Positions 18,137 through 26,800 of a DNA stretch of 64,000 bases are shown here, in pieces. Source of the stretch: Treponema denticola (GTDB lineage: Bacteria; Spirochaetota; Spirochaetia; Treponematales; Treponemataceae); contig NZ_CP038800.1 of assembly GCF_024400535.1 (NCBI RefSeq), positions 620,001 to 684,000 on the forward strand, written 5' to 3'. Below the pieces are notes generated by a model that searched no databases, was not told the DNA's origin, and saw nothing but the letters and a program-made list of their open reading frames with translations. The position numbers and the translations under genes were made by a program. The stretch's first letter is position 1. Every line of letters starts with the position of its first letter.

Positions 18137-18871
18137 ATGAAAAAAAAGCTTTACGAAATTCTATATGAAGATAAGGATATTCTCATTGTAAATAAAAGTG
18201 CCGGCCTCCTCGTAGGAGCCGACCGCTGGGACAGCGAAGCTCCCCGCCTTGATAAGATACTTGAAGAACTTTACAAGGATAGGGAAGAGACAAAAATTTA
18301 TCCTGTCCACAGGCTCGATAAGGAAACTTCAGGCCTCATTATCTATGCCCTAAATGCGGAAGCCCATAAAATTTTAAACGATGATTTTCAAAACCGCAAA
18401 ATCGAAAAAATCTATCATGCGGTATCGACCGGCATTCCTCAAGAAGAAAATTTTAAAACTGAGGCAAAACTTAGAATAGACGGGGATAAGCTGCACCGCA
18501 CCGTCATAGACGAAAAAAAAGGAAAAGAGTCTTTAACCGAATTCAGCCTTCTTAAAAAATTCAGCCGCTTTTGCCTTTTGGAAGCCCGTCCCATAACGGG
18601 CAGAACCCATCAAATAAGGGCTCACCTAAAACACCTTTGGCTTCCTATCCTATGCGATAATCTTTACGGAAACGGAGAGCCAGTTTACATATCGGCCTTA
18701 AAAAAGAATTGGAGAGGAGACAAATATGAGGAACGCCCTATAATCTCTCGTCTTGCCCTCCACGCCTATTCCTTAAAATTCTTTCATCCTATAAGCAAGG
18801 AAAAAATCGAAATAAGCGCAAGCTATCCCAAAGATATGGCGGGCCTTATAAACCAGCTTTCTAAAATATAA
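18137..18871 (+). CDS. RluA-family pseudouridine synthase
   Basis: A 244-residue RNA pseudouridine synthase of the RluA family, without an S4 domain. The catalytic motif is HRLDKETSGLIIYAL with the Asp near residue 64. The second conserved block is RPITGRTHQIRAHLKHL, followed by LCDNLYGNGE and LHAYSLKFFHPI. It acts on uridines in rRNA or tRNA; which site cannot be told. An extra stretch before LHAYS (KKNWRGDKYEERPIISR) resembles subgroups acting on structured rRNA. It follows hutD by 39 nt, probably in the same transcript. Only a weak ribosome site (GGA) is visible. Confidence 0.9.
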   Translation: MKKKLYEILYEDKDILIVNKSAGLLVGADRWDSEAPRLDKILEELYKDREETKIYPVHRLDKETSGLIIYALNAEAHKILNDDFQNRKIEKIYHAVSTGIPQEENFKTEAKLRIDGDKLHRTVIDEKKGKESLTEFSLLKKFSRFCLLEARPITGRTHQIRAHLKHLWLPILCDNLYGNGEPVYISALKKNWRGDKYEERPIISRLALHAYSLKFFHPISKEKIEISASYPKDMAGLINQLSKI

Positions 18872-19010
18872 ATATATATAAAAACTTAATCAGGAAAACA
18901 AAACTTTTATATTAGATATTTTAACTCATTGAGGATGTGATAAAATATAAGTCCTCTGGACCGTTTTGTGTTTATAATACTTAATTTTTTATGAAAAGAA
19001 TATTTTTATC

Positions 19011-19039
19011 TTGATATTTAAAAATCAATATGCTATACT
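19011..19039 (+). promoter_or_regulatory. Promoter upstream of the ABC exporter gene
   Basis: TTGATA (19011-19016), 17-nt spacer, TATACT (19034-19039): five of six matches in each box, with TGC just before the -10. This predicts +1 near 19046 and a leader of about 105 nt. The 280-nt gap from 18872 holds this promoter and a small possible ORF, and nothing else I can name. Confidence 0.6.
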
Positions 19040-19084
19040 CTTGAGATAATTTGTTTCGCTATGGGAACTTTAGGACTGTTTTAG

Positions 19085-19168
19085 ATGAGTCAAGAGCCTT
19101 GCATGAAAAGTATTGCGTGTATACTGAAGAATGTGAGCACTGTGAGGATTTATGAAAGATTTAATTAA
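19085..19168 (+). CDS. Possible 27-codon leader peptide before the ABC exporter
   Basis: ATG at 19085 opens a 27-codon frame (MSQEPCMKSIACILKNVSTV then RIYERFN, stop) that overlaps the ABC transporter start at 19152 by 17 nt in another frame. The gene after it is a peptide/bacteriocin-type exporter, so a small exported peptide or a translational-coupling leader is conceivable. There is no good ribosome site and no recognised leader (no Gly-Gly cleavage site). Weak candidate. Confidence 0.2.
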   Translation: MSQEPCMKSIACILKNVSTVRIYERFN

Positions 19169-20702
19169 ACGGCTTGGTGTGCTATTTTGGAAAGTTCAAA
19201 TACTGTGGTTTTGTGTTCATGGGGGTATTGCTATAATAACTTTTTTTGAAACATATTATTTAAAAAAAGTGATTGATATTTATTTTTCAAATCAAACGAT
19301 ACCGGAAAATTACAATGGCTTTTTGAAATATATTTTAGTTATAGTTTTGTTAGTGTGTGTGAATTTTTTGAATGTGCTTTTAGCAAAGCATGTAGGAAAA
19401 AAAGTTTATGCTGATTTGTCTCAAAGACTGACATATCAGTTTTTAAATTTAAAATGGTATGATGTGTATTCATGTAATGCGGCTGATACAGTTAAACTTT
19501 TGAATAATGATGTAAATAGGCTCATGCCGATTCTATTTGGCTTTTTCCCGGTACTCGCAATAAATATTTTAGCAATTATTTTTTACTGTGTGTATTTGTT
19601 TTTTAAAAGCATGCTTATTACCGTTTTACTTTTGATTGCATTTGTAATTTTATTTTTTGTTTCATACATTTTTGATAAGATATTAAAAAAGGATAGTAAT
19701 GCACAGCGAGAAGCGCATGTGCATAAAGAAAGTTTTATTATCAACATGTATAATAATTTTAAGTATATCTTTGCAAATCAAAGATTAAAGAATACTTTAG
19801 ATGACTTCAATGAAGTAAATGAAGTCTTGAATGAAACCTCCATTCAGATTGCATACCATAGCCAGATTTCAAGTTTTTTGTATACAACAGTAAGTACGAT
19901 AACTATTTTATTATCATTCATTATTTTGTTTTTTTTAAAACAAGAAGATACTGCAATTACAGCAGGTCTTGTGGTACAAATCAGTACATTGATTTCGCAA
20001 GCACTGAAATATTTTTCTTCATGCTTACATGCTAAGAATCAATTAAGTATGGCAAGTGCATCTATTGACAGAATAAATGATCTTTATGCAAAAGAGCATT
20101 CCGGTACGGTGCCGGAGAATTTGCCGCAAAGCGCAGAAATAATTTGGGAGGATTCAAGGGAAAGCATTAATTTTGAATACAACAAAATAAATATAATTTG
20201 CGGTGCAAACGGAAAAGGAAAAACGACATTGCTGAATAGTCTTTGCGGATTGGAGCATACATATATCCCTGAAATAAAATTGAATGGTACACTTTCTGCG
20301 GCTGCACCGAAAAAATTATGCTACATTACAAATACAACATACTTGCGCAATGGAACAGTGTTAGAAAACATCACTGAAAATTCTGGAAAGCTAAATATTG
20401 ATGTAAGTACTATTTTGCAGCTTGTCGGTATTTATGCTGAAACAAAAGTTGAAAACTTTGGTGAAAATTTAAGTGCCGGGCAAAAACAAATTGTACATAT
20501 CTTGAAATTATTAAATAGTAATGCTGATGTTTTTATAATGGACGAACCTGATTCTGCTTTAAGTAACGAAGCACGCTTATGGTTTTATGAAATTATGCAG
20601 TCGCTGGTGAAAAACAATAATAAAACTTTTGTGTTGGTTTCACATAGTGCAAACATTATGGATAATTTTGACAGTGATAATGTGCACATGTTAGTTTTTT
20701 AA
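19152..20702 (+). CDS. ABC transporter, fused permease and ATPase
   Basis: A 516-residue half-transporter. Residues 1-300 form a six-span exporter-type membrane domain (QILWFCVHGGIAIITFFETYY, ILVIVLLVCVNFLNVLLA, ILFGFFPVLAINILAIIFYCV and others). The ATPase follows with Walker A GANGKGKTTLL, signature NLSAGQKQ and Walker B VFIMDEPDSAL, and an H-loop in LVSHSANIMD. It would work as a dimer to export a peptide, lipid or drug. The ATPase is slightly short before Walker A. Its AT-rich, Cys-poor coding style and isolated position beside a toxin-antitoxin pair suggest acquired DNA. Substrate unknown. An open coding remnant follows at once (20695-20883). Confidence 0.85.
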   Translation: MKDLIKRLGVLFWKVQILWFCVHGGIAIITFFETYYLKKVIDIYFSNQTIPENYNGFLKYILVIVLLVCVNFLNVLLAKHVGKKVYADLSQRLTYQFLNLKWYDVYSCNAADTVKLLNNDVNRLMPILFGFFPVLAINILAIIFYCVYLFFKSMLITVLLLIAFVILFFVSYIFDKILKKDSNAQREAHVHKESFIINMYNNFKYIFANQRLKNTLDDFNEVNEVLNETSIQIAYHSQISSFLYTTVSTITILLSFIILFFLKQEDTAITAGLVVQISTLISQALKYFSSCLHAKNQLSMASASIDRINDLYAKEHSGTVPENLPQSAEIIWEDSRESINFEYNKINIICGANGKGKTTLLNSLCGLEHTYIPEIKLNGTLSAAAPKKLCYITNTTYLRNGTVLENITENSGKLNIDVSTILQLVGIYAETKVENFGENLSAGQKQIVHILKLLNSNADVFIMDEPDSALSNEARLWFYEIMQSLVKNNNKTFVLVSHSANIMDNFDSDNVHMLVF

Positions 20703-20883
20703 GAAAAATGGAGTTTGCGATCCTGAGTTATTATATGATTGGGATTTGAAATTAGATTACTTTAGCAATATGATGTTTAGGAAAGATAACGGATCATTTA
20801 TTATAGCAATAAGTGATTATGATGAAAATATAATCAAAAATATAAAAAGCAGCTTTGCAAAAGAATTTTTTTATCCGTATTAG
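20695..20883 (+). pseudogene. Open coding remnant of about 60 codons after the ABC gene
   Basis: Directly after the ABC stop, the +1 frame is open for 62 codons to a TAG at 20881. The text looks like real protein: CDPELLYDWDLKLDYF, then FRKDNGSFIIAISDYDE and a C-terminal FAKEFFYPY. There is no start codon with a ribosome site near its beginning; the first Met is at codon 26. It is either the 3' end of a lost gene or a C-terminal extension of the ABC protein cut off by a frameshift in the T6 run at 20695-20700. I do not recognise the family. Confidence 0.4.
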
Positions 20884-21293
20884 AACATTCCAATAAATTC
20901 TTCCGGCAACAGGACTTTTACTTTTGCATTTTTGTAGTCTTCAATATTTCTGGTTATTATATATTCGCATTGGTTCTCTACAGCCGAATAGTGTTGTAAT
21001 GCATCTTCAAAATCAGAAAATTTTGATCTTAGTGAGTCTAATACATTCCGGTGATTGATTGCTATTACGGTTATATACTTAACTATATTTAGTATAAATT
21101 TTCTCGCCTTATTATCACTGCCGGATTTTCTCAATATATAATAAATATTGGCAACACAATTCGATGAAATATTTCCTATGATAATATTGTTTTCTGCCAT
21201 TGCTAATATGATTTTACTGGCAGTAAAAAACGGTTCTCGAGCTAATGCAACATCAAGGATAATATCTGTATCAATAAAGACCCTTTTTATCAT
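20880..21293 (-). CDS. PIN-domain toxin (VapC-like RNase)
   Basis: A 137-residue PIN-domain protein, probably the toxin of a type II pair. The acidic residues expected for the metal site are in FIDTDIILDVALAREPF (residues 6-22), the middle Glu/Asp region, DFEDALQHYSAV (residues about 95-105) and the C-terminal ITRNIEDY. PIN toxins cleave RNA, often tRNA, when released from their antitoxin. The start overlaps the antitoxin stop by 4 nt, as is typical. The 3' end overlaps the converging remnant by a few bases. It belongs to the PIN_3 type group, judged by the DxxDxxLA-REPF pattern. Confidence 0.85.
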   Translation of the reverse strand: MIKRVFIDTDIILDVALAREPFFTASKIILAMAENNIIIGNISSNCVANIYYILRKSGSDNKARKFILNIVKYITVIAINHRNVLDSLRSKFSDFEDALQHYSAVENQCEYIITRNIEDYKNAKVKVLLPEEFIGMF

Positions 21294-21544
21294 AAATATT
21301 TATCCTGCAATGCTTCACTGAGCATATCTTTATAAGATTTTCCATTATCATGAAACATTCCCGAAATGCTATCGGTTATCGGTGATTTCATTTTAGAAAA
21401 AGAAGTACCTATGTCATGATTGGTTACGATATTTTTCAGATACTCTTCTACAATTCGAGAAACACTCCTATTCTTTTTTTGAGCATATTCCTTTGCCTGT
21501 TCTATTACAGACTGCTCTATAGTCAATGTAAGCTTTGCCAACAT
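21290..21544 (-). CDS. Antitoxin, ribbon-helix-helix type
   Basis: An 84-residue partner of the PIN toxin. The N-terminus (AKLTLTIEQSVIEQAKEYAQ, then NRSVSRIVEEYLKNIV) has the strand-helix-helix form of an Arc/MetJ-like DNA-binding domain. The tail (FSKMKSPITDSISGMFHD, then SYKDMLSEALQDKYL) probably wraps the toxin. A ribosome site GAGGTGAT precedes the ATG, and the promoter lies inside a perfect inverted repeat, which fits autoregulation by the toxin-antitoxin complex. Confidence 0.85.
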   Translation of the reverse strand: MLAKLTLTIEQSVIEQAKEYAQKKNRSVSRIVEEYLKNIVTNHDIGTSFSKMKSPITDSISGMFHDNGKSYKDMLSEALQDKYL

Positions 21545-21554
21545 ATATCACCTC

Positions 21555-21592
21555 ACACGTATAATTATAGCATATAAATACGTGTAAGTCCA
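21555..21592 (-). promoter_or_regulatory. Toxin-antitoxin promoter and 8-bp inverted-repeat operator
   Basis: On the minus strand, -35 TGGACT (21587-21592), 17-nt spacer, extended -10 TGC-TATAAT (21564-21569). The -10 is enclosed by perfect inverted arms ACACGTAT (21555-21562) and ATACGTGT (21578-21585), with centres about 23 bp apart on the same helix face. This is a good site for the RHH antitoxin. Confidence 0.65.
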
Positions 21593-21639
21593 TAAGTATA
21601 TATTTTATATATTAACAATAGGCGATGTTAAACCTATCT

Positions 21640-21663
21640 CTGTTAGACCGGTATTTCTAACAG
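21640..21663. repeat. Hairpin downstream of recG
   Basis: Perfect 8-bp inverted repeat CTGTTAGA / TCTAACAG with an 8-nt loop, 15 nt past the recG stop. No T tract follows on either strand, so it is not a clear intrinsic terminator. Confidence 0.4.
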
Positions 21664-21677
21664 TTGCCAGAAGCTTT

Positions 21678-23714
21678 CTAAAATTTAGTTTGCTCGAGGA
21701 GTTCAAAGGCAGCGGAGCGGGCTTCCTGCAAGATTTTAAAATCGCGGGCAGGATCGGCAATTGTAAAGCCTAGGTGATAGCCCGACTGCTCAACCCCTCC
21801 TATATCTCCCGGGCCGCGGAGCCTTAAATCTTCTTCGGCAATTATAAAGCCGTCATTTGTTTCCTTCATTGCGGTTAGCCGAGCCCTTCCGTCCTCGGTA
21901 ATTTTTTTTCCGTAAATTAAAAAACAATAGGCTTGCAGGTCTCCACGCCCGACCCTTCCGCGAAGCTGATGAAGGGCTGAAAGACCGAACCTGTCGGCAT
22001 GTTCTATTACCATACAGGTCGCATTGGGAACATCCACACCGACTTCCACCACAGAGGTCGCAACGAGTATATTGAGCTTTCCCGACCTGAATTCTTGCAT
22101 AATTCTTTTTTGTTCTTCTTCCGCAACCTTGGAGTGAATCAGGGCCAAACTATGATTGGGGAAGCCCGTCTTTAATTCTTCAAACATCCTTTCGGCGGAT
22201 TTTAAGGACAAATCTTCATTTTCTTCTATTAAAGGGTATACAAAATAAGCCTGTCTGCCTTTCAAAATCTCTTGTCCGATAAAGTTATAAACCCTTTCAG
22301 CCTTATCCTCCCCCGCAACATAGGTGATAATCGGCTTTCTTCCGGGCGGCATGGTTTTAATGGTCGAAATATCCAAGTCTCCGAAGATAGAAAGAGCGAG
22401 GGTGCGGGGAATAGGGGTCGCACTCATCATAAGAAGGTGGGGGCTCATCTTCTCTTCATTGCTCTCGGCTCCCTTTTGGATTATGGCCGAACGCTGGAGA
22501 ACGCCGAAGCGGTGCTGCTCATCGATTACGGCAAGCCTTAAATTTTTATACTGCACCCCTTGAGAAAAAAGAGAATGGGTGCCGATTATCAAATCGATAT
22601 TTCCCTTTTGCAATTCCTGTAAAAGCCTGCTTCTTCCTTTGGCCTTGGTATTTCCGGTTAAAAAGGCAAGGCGGACGCCGAGGGGCTCCAAGAGACGGGC
22701 AGCATTTTCGGCATGTTGACGGGCTAAAAGCTCTGTAGGAGCTAAAAATGCCGTTTGTCCTCCCTGTTCTATTACCTTTAAGCAGGCTAAAAAGGCAACA
22801 AGGGTCTTCCCCGAACCTACATCTCCCTGCATAAGGCGGGCCATGGGATTAGGGCCGTCCAAGTCTTCGTTTATTTCGGCACAAACCGAAAGCTGGTCTT
22901 GAGTAAGCTTAAAGTTGAGCCTTTCCAAAAGAGAACTTTGAAGAGGCCTTAAAACAGGTTCTTTTTTGACGGTTTTGCCTATATTGCTTTCATCGTCAAG
23001 GTTGGGAAGCCGTCCCCTCCTTTCAATAGAGCGCATCCCTATGGCATATTGAAACAAAAAGAACTCTTCAAAGATGAGGGCATGGCGGCCTTTTTCTACC
23101 TCAGCCATAGATTTTGGAGCATGGAGCATAAAAAGCACTTCCTGCTTAGGCGGAAGGCCGTATTTTTGTAAAATAGAATCGGGAAGCTCGGAATCTATGC
23201 CGTGGGCATACATTTTTAGGGCGGAAGCAATTATTTTCCGCAGTTTTGCCTGTCCAAGTCCTGACGTTAGGGGATAAACGGGAAGAATCTTTGACTGCAT
23301 GTTTTCGGGTTTTTCAAGATCGAATGCGGAGGACTGAATCTCCCCGTATTTGCGGTAAAAAGAGCCATATACAAAGGCGCGAGCCCCGACAGGGAAGCTT
23401 TTTTCTAAAAAAGGACGGTTAAAGCATATAAGGGAGGACGTCATTCCGTTTTTGTCGGCAACTATCAGCTTTAGAGTCCTCATTTTTCCGAAACCGAACC
23501 ATTCATGGCCTGCAACTGTAACTTCTACGTGTATTTTTTGAAACTTGTTCCAATCCAAAAAGACGTTTATTTTCGAGCGGTCTTCCCAATCCCGCGGGAA
23601 AAGCCTTAAAAGGTCTCCGGCATTTTCTACTCCAAGTCTTTTTAGCTGTGAGACTGCGGCAGCACCTACTCCGGCAATATTTGTAAGAGGACCATGTATT
23701 TCGGAAATCAGCAT
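21678..23714 (-). CDS. recG: ATP-dependent DNA helicase RecG
   Basis: A 678-residue RecG that remodels stalled replication forks and Holliday junctions. An N-terminal wedge/OB domain (HGPLTNIAGVGAAAVSQLKRLGV, FGFGKMRTLKLIVADKNG) is followed by helicase motifs: Walker A MQGDVGSGKT, motif II DEQHRFG, motif III MSATPIPRTLALS, and the C-terminal motifs VATSVVEVGVDVPNA and GRVGRG. Length is normal. No ribosome site precedes ATG 23714; instead a -10-like TGT-TACAAT ends five bases upstream, so the message may be leaderless (see findings). Confidence 0.96.
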   Translation of the reverse strand: MLISEIHGPLTNIAGVGAAAVSQLKRLGVENAGDLLRLFPRDWEDRSKINVFLDWNKFQKIHVEVTVAGHEWFGFGKMRTLKLIVADKNGMTSSLICFNRPFLEKSFPVGARAFVYGSFYRKYGEIQSSAFDLEKPENMQSKILPVYPLTSGLGQAKLRKIIASALKMYAHGIDSELPDSILQKYGLPPKQEVLFMLHAPKSMAEVEKGRHALIFEEFFLFQYAIGMRSIERRGRLPNLDDESNIGKTVKKEPVLRPLQSSLLERLNFKLTQDQLSVCAEINEDLDGPNPMARLMQGDVGSGKTLVAFLACLKVIEQGGQTAFLAPTELLARQHAENAARLLEPLGVRLAFLTGNTKAKGRSRLLQELQKGNIDLIIGTHSLFSQGVQYKNLRLAVIDEQHRFGVLQRSAIIQKGAESNEEKMSPHLLMMSATPIPRTLALSIFGDLDISTIKTMPPGRKPIITYVAGEDKAERVYNFIGQEILKGRQAYFVYPLIEENEDLSLKSAERMFEELKTGFPNHSLALIHSKVAEEEQKRIMQEFRSGKLNILVATSVVEVGVDVPNATCMVIEHADRFGLSALHQLRGRVGRGDLQAYCFLIYGKKITEDGRARLTAMKETNDGFIIAEEDLRLRGPGDIGGVEQSGYHLGFTIADPARDFKILQEARSAAFELLEQTKF

Positions 23715-23752
23715 AAGTCATTGTAACACAAGTTTACAAATATTAAAAGGGC

Positions 23753-23781
23753 TAGACTTTTTTGATAAAGCATGGTAGAAT
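23753..23781 (+). promoter_or_regulatory. Promoter of the tandem GGDEF giants
   Basis: TAGACT (23753-23758), 17-nt spacer, TAGAAT (23776-23781); +1 near 23788. Because the frame's first ATG (23762) lies upstream of +1, translation must start later, in agreement with ATG 23831. Confidence 0.5.
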
Positions 23782-23830
23782 TAAAAAGTATGTGTCAGTA
23801 TGTTTTTTAATAGCACATCGGACATATCTT

Positions 23831-26800
23831 ATGGAAATTATAAATAATCGATATAAAGTTGTCGGTAAAATAAACAATACAATATCTCATGTACAGGAAT
23901 TTTCGGCTGTAGATTTATGGGCAGGAAACGCTAAGATTAACTTAAAGGTTGTATCGTCTTTAGATCTATCAAAAGAAGAATTCGCTTTTTTTAAAGATAA
24001 CTTTATTACCATAAGCAATATAGACAACTATTTTTATCTTAAAAATTACGGCTTTTCCAGTCTGTCTCTGGCCTATCCTCCTTTACCGCCTTCAAGTCCT
24101 GATGAAATTTTATATATCTTTACTACCGAGTATATTGAAAATACAATACCCGTTTTGGAATTCATAAAACAATGCTCGATGGAGGATATTCTTAAGATAA
24201 TAATATCGGTTTGCCAAAGTCTTGTTCATGCCAGCAACATGGGATTTGAGTACGATATATTTACTCATGATAATGTAATGATAGTCAAAAAAAAAGATGG
24301 ATTTCAAGTAAGAATAAAAGATATTGTATCGGCAAAACTTGAAAACAATTCATCGGTACGCCTTAAGGAAGCTAAAGACTATACGGGAACCAGCGAAAAT
24401 ATTGATACGGTAATTCTTTTTATAATTACACTTCTTACAGGACAAGAAATTCACACAAGTTTATCATCGGCTGTTGTAAAATTAAAGTCGTGCTATAAAA
24501 ATTTAAATAAAAATGATGCCGATATTTTTAATATATTGTATGAAATAGCAAAAAAGCAAATTCAGCATAAAGATAAAAATGAAAAAGTTAAAATACATAC
24601 CATTATTCATGATATAAATAAAGGCCTAGATAGGGACTACCCTGTAGACGTTATTACTCCTCTTAACAGCATAACATTCAAACCTAAATTGGTAGGAAGA
24701 CAAAATGAGATAAATATTGTGTCTCAAGCAAGAAACGAAATAAGTTCAGGAACGGCAAAAAAAACGATTTTTCTTATCAAGGGCAATCAGGGAACAGGTA
24801 AGACAAGGTTTTTAAAAGAAGCTGAATACAGACTAGCTCTACAAGGAACAAATATATACTCTAATTATAATCTTAAAAATTCCGGTCCGGAGCATTTTTG
24901 GGAAGATTTTTTAGAAAAGGTTTTTTTAGATTTTTACTCTCTTCAGGATATGGCAGAGAGAGAAACGCTTATAAGAAACATAAAGCAAATCAAAGATCAA
25001 AAGTCTATTAAAAATGAAAAAAAAGAATATGAGAATATAAAATTTAAACTTTTCAATGAAGCTAAAAACTTCTTTTTTAAAATAATCGGACCGCTTCCTG
25101 TCTTTACTATTTTAGATGATTTGGAATTTGCAGACGATTTTATGCTTGATATGATTCTATATTTAGTAACCGAAGTTATAGAAACCGAACGTTTTGGCAT
25201 AATTTTATCCTATGATGAAACTGTTGCTCCTCTTTCACATAAATTTAAGAACTTTCTAAACATATTAAATGAGCATGAAAAATCTCAAGTTTTTGAGATG
25301 AACTATTTTTCTGAAGAAGAAACTATAGAAATGCTGAAAAATGTTTTAATTTTAAAATATTCTCCTGTATCCTTAGGCCCTGTTTTATATAAATATACTG
25401 CAGGATGCCAATCTTTTATAATAGAAATGATAAAAGAATTTGTAAATACGGGAAAGGTATACAAGGATAAGATTACAGGGGCATGGCTTTTTTCTAAAAG
25501 TCTACGTAACGATGAAGCTCAAAACATAATTCCAAAATCAATTGACGAAACATTAACAAATCAATTGAATACTCTTTCACCGGTAGAAAAGAAATTATAC
25601 TTTGAAACTTCTTTATTTCAAACTGTATTCAAAATCGATTATTTGTATAAACTTTTACCCTTGATTCCAACACAAATAGATAAAATTATAAAAACACTTG
25701 TGAACAAAGGGTTAATTACCCTTATCCAATCAGGCGATATACGAAACTATACAATTACAAATAAGGTTATGCGTGATATTTTATATGGACTTTTGGATCC
25801 TAAACATAAAATGCTGCAGCATAAAAAGATAGCGGACATTCTGAAAAAAGAATCAGATGCCGATATGAACGAACTTATTTGGCACTTGGAAGGGGCCGGC
25901 AATAAAAAAGCAATTCTAGCTTGTTATTTTGATATAATAAAGCAAAACATGAAAACAAAAAACATAGATGCTGTATTAAAAATATATGAAAAAATTCCGC
26001 CTCTTATCGCCGGTCAAAATATTATAAATAGATTTACAATACTCTTAAAAGTATTTGAACTGTATAATCAGATGGGCTTAAAAGACAAAGAAGCTGAAAT
26101 AAAATTAAGACTTGATGAAGATTTACCAAAAATAAAGAATACGGTTCTTTTATCATATTATTATAACCTAATGGTAAAGTACGAATACTTCTACTTAAAT
26201 GACAGCGAAATTCTTATATATATAAATAAATTGACTGACCTTTATGAAAAGTCACCCAGTGATATCATAAATATCAGACTACAGCACGCAAAATGTTTGT
26301 ATTATAATATAAAGCAGCAGCATAATGATTGTAAGGAATCTACATATAAAATACTGGAGATCACAAAAAATAATCCGGAATATATGTTTTATAGAGCTGA
26401 CGCTTATATATTCTTAGGTTATCTTTATCACAGAGATTTGGATAAAAGAACGGCTTTAAAATATTTTCAGAAAGCAAAAAAACTGGCATCCTTATCCGAT
26501 AATATTAGAACTAAAGTTCTCGCAATGCATAATATCTCCTTACTATATTGGGAGATTCACCCTAATATCGAAAAAAGCATGTCATATATAAAAAATGTTA
26601 TAAACTTGGCAAAAAAATACAGCTTTTTATCAATTGAAATTATTTCAATAATTAACTATGCAAGAATGCTTGCTCAAATACAAAATAATTATGAAGCTTA
26701 TGAATATGCAAAAGATGCAGAGTCTAAAATATCTGCTTATAATATGGAAATATTTAAATTTGCATGTATAATAACTCTTATGGAAATTACACAGAACTTA

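Noticed and set aside
20690-20703. Programmed -1 frameshift (TTTTTTA) at the end of the ABC gene
   Set aside because: The heptamer is in the wrong register for -1 slippage (frame is GTT TTT TAA). Only a +1 event would join the following frame, and no stimulatory structure is seen.
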